Assembly: GCA_964637655.1 (NCBI GenBank)
Contig: CAZWUZ010000132.1
Span: 1 to 10,219, forward strand
DNA from: CAZWUZ01 sp964637655 [NCBI: uncultured bacterium]
Lineage (GTDB): Bacteria > DAOPZR01
DNA: 10,219 nt
Reading direction: 5' to 3'
Below, piece by piece: positions 1 to 6,281 of the stretch. Below the pieces are notes generated by a model that did not search any database, was not told where the DNA came from, and was given only the letters and a program-made list of their open reading frames with translations. The position numbers and the translations under genes are program-made. Numbering within the stretch: position 1 is the first letter of the stretch; every line of letters begins with the position of its first letter.

Positions 1-20
1 CATCGTTCGTCTCCTCCGTG
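1..20 (-). promoter_or_regulatory. Ribosome binding site and start codon of a gene leaving the window
   Basis: On the minus strand the last three bases of the window read ATG (positions 3-1). They are preceded at 17-11 by GGAGGAG with a 7-nt spacer, which is a near-ideal Shine-Dalgarno arrangement. This strongly suggests that another minus-strand gene begins exactly at the window edge. Only its start codon is visible, so nothing can be said about its product. Confidence 0.55.
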
Positions 21-60
21 GGGGCCAGCGCGCATCTATCCAGCCACTCGCGTATCTTTT

Positions 61-155
61 TAACCACCCTCACCCTGCCCTCTCCCGCCGCGGGCGGGAG
101 AGGGTGTTTGCCTTCCCCCTCGCTGAGGGGGAAGGTTGGATGAGGGTGAGCAGTT
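61..155. repeat. MITE/REP-like palindromic repeat, copy 1
   Basis: This gene-free stretch downstream of the metallo-hydrolase holds two perfect hairpins. One has a 12-bp stem (78-89 with 93-104, 3-nt loop) and the other an 11-bp stem (111-121 with 125-135, 3-nt loop). Both are enclosed by an 8-bp outer stem (65-72 with 141-148), giving a cloverleaf-like fold. The right edge (142-155, GAGGGTGAGCAGTT) matches the end of the repeat at 4131-4277 in 12 of 14 positions, so the two appear to belong to one family. No U-run follows the hairpins in the minus direction, so it is not a classical intrinsic terminator, although it could still slow or end transcription of the operon. Confidence 0.7.
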
Positions 156-164
156 ATGCCGGCG

Positions 165-908
165 TTATGATACCTTGCCCGCCGGGGCGCGGCAATAGTC
201 GATAAAGGCCTGTCCGGTGCAGTGGCAGGGGGCAAGTCGGCGCACGTTATGACGGCGGCAGGCGTCGAGCGCGGCGGCATACGCGGTCTCGTCGCCGCCC
301 GACAGATGCAGTCCGCCCAGCACGAGGTTGGGCGTGCCCAGTCCCGCCGCCGCCGCCGCATCAAGCCACGCGGCAATCCCCGCATGCGCACAGCCGAGCA
401 GCAGCGCATAGCCGCTGCCGCCGCGGATGACCAGCGCCTGCTCCGCCAGCGGTGCGCCTTTGTACGCGACCGTCAGCGGGCCGAGCAGCAGCAGGTGCGC
501 ACGCAGTTCCGTCAGCCCGGACGTCACGCGCAGCGGCGCCTGCTCCTGCTGCAAACGCGCCGCCAGCGCCGGTGCGCCGTCCGGAATGTGCACCGTCGCC
601 TGCGGCGCGCGCTCCCGCGCCAGCGCCAGTCCCCCGGTATGGTCCCAGTGGTCATGCGAGATGACGATATCGCGTGTCGTCGCCAGGTCATAGCCCGCCG
701 CCGCCGCGCCGTCCGCCAGCACCTGCGGATCGCTGAAGGTGTCGAACAGCACCCCGTCGCCGACCGCCAGCGCCAGCCCCCACTGCCTGCGCTGATAGTC
801 GGCGCGGGTCGAGGCCTCCGCCAGCACGCGCACCTTCATCCCGCAGGCAAAGAACTGCGCGCCCGCCCGCGCGTCGAGCACTTCCATCGGTCCATGGTCG
901 CCGCTCAC
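165..908 (-). CDS. Metallo-beta-lactamase-fold hydrolase (COG1237-like)
   Basis: This MBL-fold metal-dependent hydrolase of about 247 aa belongs to the group annotated after 7,8-dihydropterin-6-methyl-4-(beta-D-ribofuranosyl)-aminobenzene-5'-phosphate synthase. The metal-binding motif HDHWDHTGG falls at about residues 85-93. Downstream come the group's other signatures: GCAHAG, GGLHLSG and PCHCTG near the C-terminus. The substrate cannot be read from sequence. I place the start at GTG 908, which overlaps the DsrE stop by 4 nt and follows an AAGGTGG Shine-Dalgarno-like site. ATG 887 and ATG 839 are alternatives. ATG 839 begins MKVRVLAE, exactly where the family usually begins, so the first 23 residues may be an extension or not translated. 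It is the last gene of the lower operon. Fold assignment is firm; physiological role is unknown. Confidence 0.88.
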   Translation of the reverse strand: MSGDHGPMEVLDARAGAQFFACGMKVRVLAEASTRADYQRRQWGLALAVGDGVLFDTFSDPQVLADGAAAAGYDLATTRDIVISHDHWDHTGGLALARERAPQATVHIPDGAPALAARLQQEQAPLRVTSGLTELRAHLLLLGPLTVAYKGAPLAEQALVIRGGSGYALLLGCAHAGIAAWLDAAAAAGLGTPNLVLGGLHLSGGDETAYAAALDACRRHNVRRLAPCHCTGQAFIDYCRAPAGKVS

Positions 909-1225
909 AACGTCACCACCTTGTCCGCTGCGCGAATCATGTTGTAAAGGTCCTGCATGGTCGACAGCGGGCAGAGCGCGTTGCCATCCCGGTGCCGCGC
1001 TTCGAGACAAGTCCCGCACGCGAGGATTTCCCCGCCAGCCGTGACAAACTCCTGCATCTTCGCTTTGACGTCGTAGGGCGGCGTGGCGTGCTGTTCCGCT
1101 TCGACTCCGCGCGCCAGCAGGAAGACCTGTACCTTGTCGCCTGCCTGCCGCGCAAATATCCCGAGCCGGAACGCGTTCCACAGCGTTTCCGCGTCGGTAC
1201 TGTAGAGTACCAGCGCCAGTTTCAT
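905..1225 (-). CDS. DsrE-family sulfur-transfer-like protein
   Basis: This small cytosolic protein of 106 aa begins MKLALVLYST, has the alternating hydrophobic strands of a DsrE/DsrF-like fold, and carries a CGTC motif (Cys70, Cys73) where persulfide-carrying cysteines lie in the DsrE/TusD group. Related proteins relay sulfane sulfur between partners. Here it sits directly after the NifU-type scaffold, so sulfur delivery to cluster assembly is a reasonable inference, not a demonstrated role. The start at 1225 is chosen because GGAGGA lies 5 nt upstream of that ATG; the frame stays open upstream, but there it is antisense-like sequence within the NifU gene. The gap to the NifU stop is 13 nt, and the stop overlaps the downstream GTG. 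Confidence 0.85.
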   Translation of the reverse strand: MKLALVLYSTDAETLWNAFRLGIFARQAGDKVQVFLLARGVEAEQHATPPYDVKAKMQEFVTAGGEILACGTCLEARHRDGNALCPLSTMQDLYNMIRAADKVVTL

Positions 1226-1238
1226 CAGAATCCTCCGT

Positions 1239-1751
1239 TCACGGCGCCGGTGGCGCCGATTCCGCCGGACGGCCGCAGGTGCCGTCACAGGTATGCGGGA
1301 AAAACTCGCGGTAGTCGCCGCGGGCGAAACGCGCGCGGTACTCATCGCCATCCGCCGCCAGCCCGCCGCGCACGAACAGCGCCGCGGTCAGCGCCTGCGC
1401 CACCGCCCCCTGCAGCGCGCGCACGGCAATGGCCGAGCAGTGCTCCTTGCCGCTCGGCAGGCCGCCCAGCAGCGTGACGATGTCCGCATCGGTCAGCGCG
1501 GCAATCTCCTCGACAAACATCCCCTCCGCCTGCGCCGCGGTCATCTCCGCGCAGGCGATGGCCGCCGGGCAGCCGTAGATGCGGTAGCGCACCTGCGCGA
1601 CGCGCGCGCAGTCATCGGTCAGCCGCACCATGACGCGCACGCTGTCGCCGCACTCTTCGTCGCCAACGGTGAATACCCCGTGCGGGTCGGCAAGGTCGCC
1701 GCTGTGCTGCGGGTCGCTGAACCGTGCCAGCGCCTCGGGCGTATAGTCCAT
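1239..1751 (-). CDS. IscU/NifU N-terminal-type Fe-S scaffold protein
   Basis: This 170-aa scaffold-type protein holds Fe-S clusters during assembly in the cytosol. The three ligand cysteines of the IscU/NifU-N family are present in context: Cys34 in ECGDS (with the family Asp36), Cys61 in YGCPAA, and Cys105 in KEHCSA. It is longer than typical IscU (about 130 aa), with a C-terminal tail containing CDGTC (Cys155, Cys159) and a Pro/Ala-rich end, which may be an added metal site. It lacks the central ferredoxin and C-terminal Nfu domains of full NifU. The ATG overlaps the upstream DUF364 stop by one base (TGATG), implying translational coupling; no strong Shine-Dalgarno precedes it. No cysteine desulfurase is visible nearby. 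Confidence 0.9.
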   Translation of the reverse strand: MDYTPEALARFSDPQHSGDLADPHGVFTVGDEECGDSVRVMVRLTDDCARVAQVRYRIYGCPAAIACAEMTAAQAEGMFVEEIAALTDADIVTLLGGLPSGKEHCSAIAVRALQGAVAQALTAALFVRGGLAADGDEYRARFARGDYREFFPHTCDGTCGRPAESAPPAP

Positions 1752-2509
1752 CAGTGCCGCGTCCGGGAGAGGGTCACCCAGGCAAGATAGCCGCGCTGAT
1801 GCAACTGGCGGAAGGACAACCCCGCGGCGGCGCCGCGCATCACCCCGTCCGCATCGACCACGCGCGCGCCGGCGACATAGTCGAAGCCGGCATCGAGCAG
1901 GATTTCAGAGACCGGGGTCGACGGGCCGACCATAACGCGCAGCGTACGCGCCGCGCACAGGTCGCAGAGCGTGCAGAAGGTGTGGTTGGCCAGTGTCGTT
2001 CCCGAGATGATGGCGATATCCGCTACGGGAAGCACGCGCGGGGCCGCCTCGGGTCCCTGCTCGCCTGCGCGCGGTTCCTCCTCCAGCACGGTCACCTCGC
2101 GCGCCACCTCGCGCAGGGCGGGAATGAACGGAAAGCGTCCGACCACCACCACCGTTTTGCCGGCTGCCTGCGGCAGCACCAGGTCGATCACCGACGGGCC
2201 TTCGCTCAGCGCCTGCGGCGGGAGCGGGAGCAGCGCATTGAGCGCAGCCAAACCGAACACCGCCGCTTCGCGTTCCTCTGCGAGCAACCACTTGGCCATG
2301 GCGCGCAGCGAACCCGCCTGCAAAGCCGCCTCAGGTGCGCCTGACTCGGCACAGTCGCGCAGCAAACTGTTGCAGACCCCGACCCGGATACCGCGCACCG
2401 CGGTCACCCGCGCGCCATGCACCACCCCGTGCACGGGCTGGTCAGAACCAGTCGCATTGAGCAACGCGGCGAGGATGCGCTGCCGGCGATCGGTGTCAGC
2501 CGCCGCCAT
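1751..2509 (-). CDS. DUF364 protein (putative heavy-metal chelation), paralogue A
   Basis: This 252-aa protein matches the two-part plan of this family: an N-terminal DUF4213-like region (roughly residues 1-105, with HGVVHGARVTAVRG and GLAALNALL) and a Rossmann-like DUF364 domain. The DUF364 signatures are VVVVGRFPFIP (about 120-130), ISGTTLANHT (168-177) and VGPSTPVSEILLDAG (194-208). The family is annotated as putative heavy-metal chelation on structural grounds; its reaction is unknown to me. An odd feature is a CTLCDLC run (Cys179, Cys182, Cys185) directly after the TTLANHT loop, a CxxCxxC arrangement that I would not expect from family memory. It overlaps both neighbours by one base (TGATG) and sits beside a second DUF364 gene, so the two may form a heteromer. 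Confidence 0.85.
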   Translation of the reverse strand: MAAADTDRRQRILAALLNATGSDQPVHGVVHGARVTAVRGIRVGVCNSLLRDCAESGAPEAALQAGSLRAMAKWLLAEEREAAVFGLAALNALLPLPPQALSEGPSVIDLVLPQAAGKTVVVVGRFPFIPALREVAREVTVLEEEPRAGEQGPEAAPRVLPVADIAIISGTTLANHTFCTLCDLCAARTLRVMVGPSTPVSEILLDAGFDYVAGARVVDADGVMRGAAAGLSFRQLHQRGYLAWVTLSRTRH

Positions 2510-3261
2510 CAGGCCACCCCCTGCTGCGCGCAGGGACAGAGGCGCGGCAGGTTGAGCAGCGCCGCGGCACCGGCAATCGTCACCCCGAAGAAGGCAAGGC
2601 GTGGCAGGCCGACAACGCGAATCAGACCGTCAATAGTGCCGTTGGCCAGCGTCGAGCCGGTAGCCAGCACCGCGTCAGCCGCGTGCAGCGCCTGCGCTGC
2701 CGTACGGCCGTGTCCGAGCACCGGGGCACCGGCTACGGTCGTGCCGACGCGCGCCGGATCGGCGTCGAGGATGGTCAGGGCGTAGCGTGGTGCCAATACG
2801 TCCGCCATCGCCGGCTGACAGCCGACCATCACCACGGTGCGCGCGTGCGGCCAACGCGCCGCCACCAGCGCGGGTATCTCCCGGGCGCAGCGCTCGGGGC
2901 CGTCGTCGCGGCAATGCACGGTGTCGGTCACCAGCCCCCAGCGGCAGACCAGCGCGTTGAGCGCCGCCACCTGCAGTGCGCGCGTGCTGATAACATCATC
3001 GGTGCGCGCCAGCAGTTCCGCCAGCGACCCGGCAAACTGTGCCGGCGCATCGGTGAAGGCATGACCGCGCGCCCAGCCGCAAACCGCCTCGATAAGATGC
3101 TCCCGCCCCGTCTGCAGCGGGAAATCGCTGCGTCCCGGGTCGCCCAGCGCCTCCTGCGCCGTCAGAATGCGCGCGGTGATGGTCACCTGCAACCCGACGC
3201 TGCTGTCACGCTGCAGTCGCGCCAGCGCCAGTTCACAACCCTGCCGCAGAATATCGCCCAT
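2509..3261 (-). CDS. DUF364 protein (putative heavy-metal chelation), paralogue B
   Basis: This second family member has 250 aa. The N-terminal DUF4213-like part includes DFPLQTGREHLIEA (about 47-60), GHAFTDAPAQFAG (66-78) and ALQVAALNAL (95-104). The DUF364 part includes VVMVGCQPAM (143-152), ATGSTLANGTIDGL (200-213) and FFGVTIAGAAALL (224-236). In this copy the GPSTP-type loop is replaced by GVTIAG, and the tail ends with CPC (Cys242, Cys244), so the two paralogues have diverged at the presumed ligand pocket. Function is unknown beyond the putative metal or small-molecule link. The start at 3261 is supported by GAGGAA 8 nt upstream, a site formed by the last sense codons of the Mrp gene, whose stop is only 5 nt away; expression is probably coupled to Mrp. 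Confidence 0.85.
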   Translation of the reverse strand: MGDILRQGCELALARLQRDSSVGLQVTITARILTAQEALGDPGRSDFPLQTGREHLIEAVCGWARGHAFTDAPAQFAGSLAELLARTDDVISTRALQVAALNALVCRWGLVTDTVHCRDDGPERCAREIPALVAARWPHARTVVMVGCQPAMADVLAPRYALTILDADPARVGTTVAGAPVLGHGRTAAQALHAADAVLATGSTLANGTIDGLIRVVGLPRLAFFGVTIAGAAALLNLPRLCPCAQQGVA

Positions 3262-3266
3262 GCGTT

Positions 3267-4073
3267 TTATTCCTCGGTGTTTTCTGCAGCTGTAATCACT
3301 TTGCTGAGAATCGCCTGCCAGGCGGCCTGCGCCGCGGCGGGAATCTCGCCCGTGCCGCTGTCGCCCAGTGCCACCTGCGCCGGCACCAGCGGCACCGCGC
3401 CGAGGAACGGGACGCCCAGTTCGCGCGCCGCCGTCTCGCCCCCGCCGCTGCCGAAGAGCGGCAGCAGTGTGCCGCAGTGCGGGCAGACCGCATCGCGCAT
3501 GTTCTCGATGATGCCGATGACCGGCACCTTGAGCTGCTGCGCGAAGCGCACGCTCTTGCGCGCGTCGAGCACCGCCACCTGCTGCGGCGTTGTCACAATG
3601 ATTGCGCCGCTCAGGCGCGGGAGCAGCTGGCAGACGCTCAGCGCCTCGTCACCCGTCCCGGGCGGCAGGTCGATGATCAGGTAGTCGCGCTCGCCCCAGG
3701 CGGTCTCACCGAGGAGTTGCTCGAGCGCCTTCATCTTCATCGGACCGCGCCAGATGATCGGCTGGTCGGGATGCCCGCCGAGCACGCCCATCCCCGCGAC
3801 GACGAGGTTGTCGCCGGCCGGTACCGGCTGCCAGTTCCCCTCGTCACCCTCCATGCGGTTACCCTCGACCCCGAGCATCTTGCCGAGGTTGGGCCCGTGC
3901 AAATCGGCATCGAGCAGCGCCACCCTTTTGCCCAGGTGCGCCAGCCCGCGCGCAAGGTGCACCGACGTCGTGCTCTTGCCGACGCCCCCCTTGCCGCTGA
4001 GCACCGCGATGCTGTGTTTGATCTGCGCCATCCGTTTGACGACATTTTCCGGCGGCTGAAATGTTCCGCTCAT
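3267..4073 (-). CDS. mrp: Mrp/NBP35-family Fe-S carrier P-loop ATPase
   Basis: This cytosolic ATPase of 268 aa belongs to the Mrp/ApbC/NBP35 group, whose members bind and transfer 4Fe-4S clusters. The deviant Walker A motif GKGGVGKS spans 27-34, with DADLHGPN (55-62), IIDLPPGTGDE (133-143) and the family's CPHC pair (Cys197, Cys200), which bridges a cluster across the dimer. Length is normal for the short Mrp form without an N-terminal DUF59 domain. The start at 4073 follows AAGGGA with an 8-nt spacer. It is the first gene of the lower block, after a 489-bp repeat-filled gap, and its end feeds directly into the DUF364 pair. Family is certain; the client cluster or enzyme is unknown. Confidence 0.95.
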   Translation of the reverse strand: MSGTFQPPENVVKRMAQIKHSIAVLSGKGGVGKSTTSVHLARGLAHLGKRVALLDADLHGPNLGKMLGVEGNRMEGDEGNWQPVPAGDNLVVAGMGVLGGHPDQPIIWRGPMKMKALEQLLGETAWGERDYLIIDLPPGTGDEALSVCQLLPRLSGAIIVTTPQQVAVLDARKSVRFAQQLKVPVIGIIENMRDAVCPHCGTLLPLFGSGGGETAARELGVPFLGAVPLVPAQVALGDSGTGEIPAAAQAAWQAILSKVITAAENTEE

Positions 4074-4120
4074 ACGTTTCGTCCCTTACTCATGACGTTG
4101 CCGGATTCCGGCACGACATA

Positions 4121-4287
4121 CAATTTTCGCAACTATTCACCCTCTCCTGCTGCCTGCAGTGGGAGAGGGCAGGGGTGAGGGTGAAAAATGTGTGCGCTTT
4201 GCAACCCTCACCTGACGCTGCGCGTCTTCCTCTCCCGCTATGAACAGCGGGCGAGGGGACAGACGGGCTGAATAGTTACCAATTTTC
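4121..4287. mobile_element. MITE-like element with terminal inverted repeats and 8-bp direct repeats
   Basis: An 8-bp direct repeat, CAATTTTC, occurs at 4121-4128 and again at 4280-4287. Just inside are inverted ends: AACTATTC (4131-4138) and GAATAGTT (4270-4277). Comparing both ends outward-in gives GCAACTATTCACCC and GTAACTATTCAGCC, 12 of 14 identical. The interior has hairpins at 4140-4169 (CCCTCTCC with GGAGAGGG) and 4229-4256 (CCCGCT with AGCGGG, extended by a CCTC/GAGG stem), and no coding capacity. This is the structure of a non-autonomous insertion with a target-site duplication. The repeat at 61-155 is a related copy without clear flanking duplications. No transposase is present in the window. 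Confidence 0.65.
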
Positions 4288-4562
4288 AACCACGGAGAAC
4301 ACGGAGCTCACGGAGCACTGCTCCCACAGTCCCGTCTGACGAACTCATCGTCGTCAGCCGCAACCACCGTTCCCGTTCTTTCTCGTTGCCCGCCTTTGCT
4401 CTTCTCCGTGCACTCCGTGTGCTCCGTGGTAAACGCCATGTCGCCCACTCTGTACTGTCTGTTCACACGCTCTTCTCGCGTTGCCCGCCGCGGGGTCTTC
4501 TCCGTGCACTCCGTGCGCTCTAGTAAACGCCATGTCATTCTCTGTGTACTTCTGCGCGCCGG
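4288..4562. repeat. CACGGAG-type intergenic repeat block with 96-bp tandem duplication
   Basis: From 4290 the sequence runs CACGGAG at a 9-bp period, three times (4290-4315). The same motif occurs inverted at 4401-4429 (CTCCGTG, three times) and again at about 4497-4518. The latter two are parts of a tandem repeat with a period of 96 bp: CTTCTCCGTGCACTCCGTG begins at both 4401 and 4497. GTAAACGCCATGTC follows each copy, and a GTTGCCCGCC stretch precedes each. Because 96 is divisible by three, the minus strand shows a fortuitous open frame with repeated TTEHTECTEK-like peptides, which I do not regard as a gene. The 4290/4401 pair could form a long imperfect stem. The block separates the MinD pair from Mrp. 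Confidence 0.7.
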
Positions 4563-5432
4563 TCAGCTGAGGTGGCGGGGGAGATGGACGCCCACCTGCT
4601 GCCAGGCGGCGCGCAGCGCTTCCTCCACTGCCGGCGAGGCGTGCAGCGGGTTGCTCCCCGCCGCCAGCGCGGCTGCCACCTGCTCGTCGAACGGGATGCG
4701 CCCGACCACCGGCACCTGCTGCTGTGCCGCCCAGGTTTCCGTCGCACTGCCGGGAATCAGCCCGGCCTTGTTGAGCACGAGCACGGCAGGCACGCGCATG
4801 TGGCGCGCCACTTCGAGCACCCGCGCCGCATCATGCGACCCCGACTCGCCGGGCTCGACGACGATAACCGCCAGGTGCGAGCGCGTCAGCGAGGCCATCA
4901 CCGGGCAGCCCATCCCGGGCGGCCCGTCGATGAGGATCAGGTCGCGCCCCGCCGTCACTGCCAGTTCGCGCGCCGCTTCGCGCAGGGCGAACACGAGTTT
5001 CCCCGAGTTTTCGCCGCCGGGCGCAAGTCGCGCATGCAGCAGCGGGCCGCAGGGAGTTGCCGCGCGGTACCAGCGGCTCTCCTCGCTCTCGCGCATGGTG
5101 ATAGCCGACGACGGGCAAACCCGCCAGCAGTAGCCGCACCCCTCGCAGGCGAGCGTATCAACCACCAGCGTATGGCTGATGGCATTGAAGCGGCAGACAC
5201 GCAGGCAGGCGCCACAGGCGGAGCAGCGCTCCTTGTCGATGTACGCCTGCGGTCGCCCCGCCATGGTATGCTCTTCGCTGTTCTCCGCCTGCAGCAGCAG
5301 CGCGAGATTGGCAGCATCGACATCGGCGTCGACCAGCACGGCCTTGCTGCTCAGCGCGGCGAAAGCGGCCGACACTGCCGTTTTGCCCGCCCCCCCCTTG
5401 CCGCGGAGGCTGACAACTTCAAGCGCGCTCAT
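4563..5432 (-). CDS. MinD-type P-loop ATPase with ferredoxin insert, paralogue B
   Basis: This 289-aa member of the MinD/Mrp superfamily has a double 4Fe-4S ferredoxin domain inserted after the first nucleotide-binding strand-helix units. The deviant Walker A is GKGGAGKT (11-18), followed by VDADVDAAN (34-42). The cluster motifs are CSACGACLRVC (70-80) and CEGCGYCWRVC (96-106), then a Walker B-like LIDGPPGMGC. Such ATPases are thought to couple ATP hydrolysis to Fe-S or heterometal cluster handling; they occur in pairs beside NifX-like genes, including in the Desulfovibrio ORP locus. The ATG overlaps the stop of paralogue A by 4 nt (ATGA), so the two are probably made in equal amounts and may form a heterodimer. 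It is the last gene before the repeat spacer. The client is unknown. Confidence 0.93.
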   Translation of the reverse strand: MSALEVVSLRGKGGAGKTAVSAAFAALSSKAVLVDADVDAANLALLLQAENSEEHTMAGRPQAYIDKERCSACGACLRVCRFNAISHTLVVDTLACEGCGYCWRVCPSSAITMRESEESRWYRAATPCGPLLHARLAPGGENSGKLVFALREAARELAVTAGRDLILIDGPPGMGCPVMASLTRSHLAVIVVEPGESGSHDAARVLEVARHMRVPAVLVLNKAGLIPGSATETWAAQQQVPVVGRIPFDEQVAAALAAGSNPLHASPAVEEALRAAWQQVGVHLPRHLS

Positions 5433-6274
5433 GCGGGCACCGCCGCCAGTGCCGCTGCGTCATCACGCAGCCGCACGAACAGGTCGCGCCATTCGGGGCG
5501 CACGGCAAGCAGTCCGCCCGCCGCTACCGTCGCGGCAATCTCGCGGGAAAAAGGAATCTCCGCCAGCAGCGGCAGTCCGTGCGCCGCACACCAGTCGCGA
5601 ATCAGCGCGGCATCCCCCAGTCCGGCGCGGTTGAGCACCACCCCGGCCGGCACACCGAATGCACGTGCCACATCGGCGGCAAGGGCAAGGTCATGCCGCC
5701 CCGCCAGTGTGCCTTCGGTGACGAGCAGGCAGACATCCGCCCCGTGCATCGCTGCCGCCAGCGAACACCCTGCCCCCGGCGGCGCATCGACGATAACCGG
5801 GCCGCGGTCGTCACGCGCCCGCGCCTGCACCGCGCGGATGACCGCCGAGGCCATCGCCTGCCCGGTAGCCAGTTCGCCCCAGACCAGGTCGCCCGTCTTC
5901 CCGCTGCCGCGATACACCACGCCCACCTCCGCCGGCGCTTCGCTGATGGCGCCGCGCGGGCAAAGATATGTGCACAGACCGCAGCCATGGCAGAACTCCG
6001 CGAAGATCATGATCCGGTTGTTGAGCAGGGCCAGCGCGTTGAAGGCACAGGCCTCCGCGCATTTCCCGCAGCCGTCGCAACGCTCCGCGTCGATGACCAC
6101 GCGCGGCACCGTCGCCGGCGCCATCGTGGTCTGCCGCGGCTGCAGGAAGAGGTGCACGTTCGCCCCCTCGACATCGCTGTCGAGCACCTGGACTTGCTCC
6201 GTGACCGCGGCGAGGTTGACGGCAACCAGCGTCTTGCCGGTCCCCCCCTTGCCGCTGGCAACAATCAGGCGCAT
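5429..6274 (-). CDS. MinD-type P-loop ATPase with ferredoxin insert, paralogue A
   Basis: This 281-aa protein has the same architecture as the gene it overlaps downstream. The deviant Walker A is SGKGGTGKT (7-15), followed by LDSDVEGAN (31-39). The 4Fe-4S motifs are CDGCGKCAEAC (66-76) and CHGCGLCTYLC (95-105), and VDAPPGAGC is the Walker B-region strand. It is presumably cytosolic and acts with the NifX-like proteins in cluster handling; this is inferred from neighbours and family. The frame stays open upstream of 6274, but ATG 6274 begins MRLIVASGKGG exactly at the family start and lies 7 nt after the NifX stop. The local Shine-Dalgarno (AGGCGG) is poorly spaced, so translation may depend on re-initiation from the upstream gene. 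Confidence 0.93.
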   Translation of the reverse strand: MRLIVASGKGGTGKTLVAVNLAAVTEQVQVLDSDVEGANVHLFLQPRQTTMAPATVPRVVIDAERCDGCGKCAEACAFNALALLNNRIMIFAEFCHGCGLCTYLCPRGAISEAPAEVGVVYRGSGKTGDLVWGELATGQAMASAVIRAVQARARDDRGPVIVDAPPGAGCSLAAAMHGADVCLLVTEGTLAGRHDLALAADVARAFGVPAGVVLNRAGLGDAALIRDWCAAHGLPLLAEIPFSREIAATVAAGGLLAVRPEWRDLFVRLRDDAAALAAVPA

Positions 6275-6281
6275 CGTCCGC

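Noticed and set aside
61-135. Rho-independent terminator for the operon
   Set aside because: The hairpins are strong, but in the minus direction the sequence after them is GGTGGTTAAAAAG, without a U-run.
4308-4538. Minus-strand open frame encoding TTEHTECTEK-like repeats
   Set aside because: It is a by-product of the CACGGAG repeat and its 96-bp duplication, which keeps frame because 96 is a multiple of three; it has no good ribosome binding site and no conserved domain.
61-4562. CRISPR array
   Set aside because: The repeats are either hairpin elements in single distant copies or a two-unit tandem duplication; there is no regular repeat-spacer pattern.
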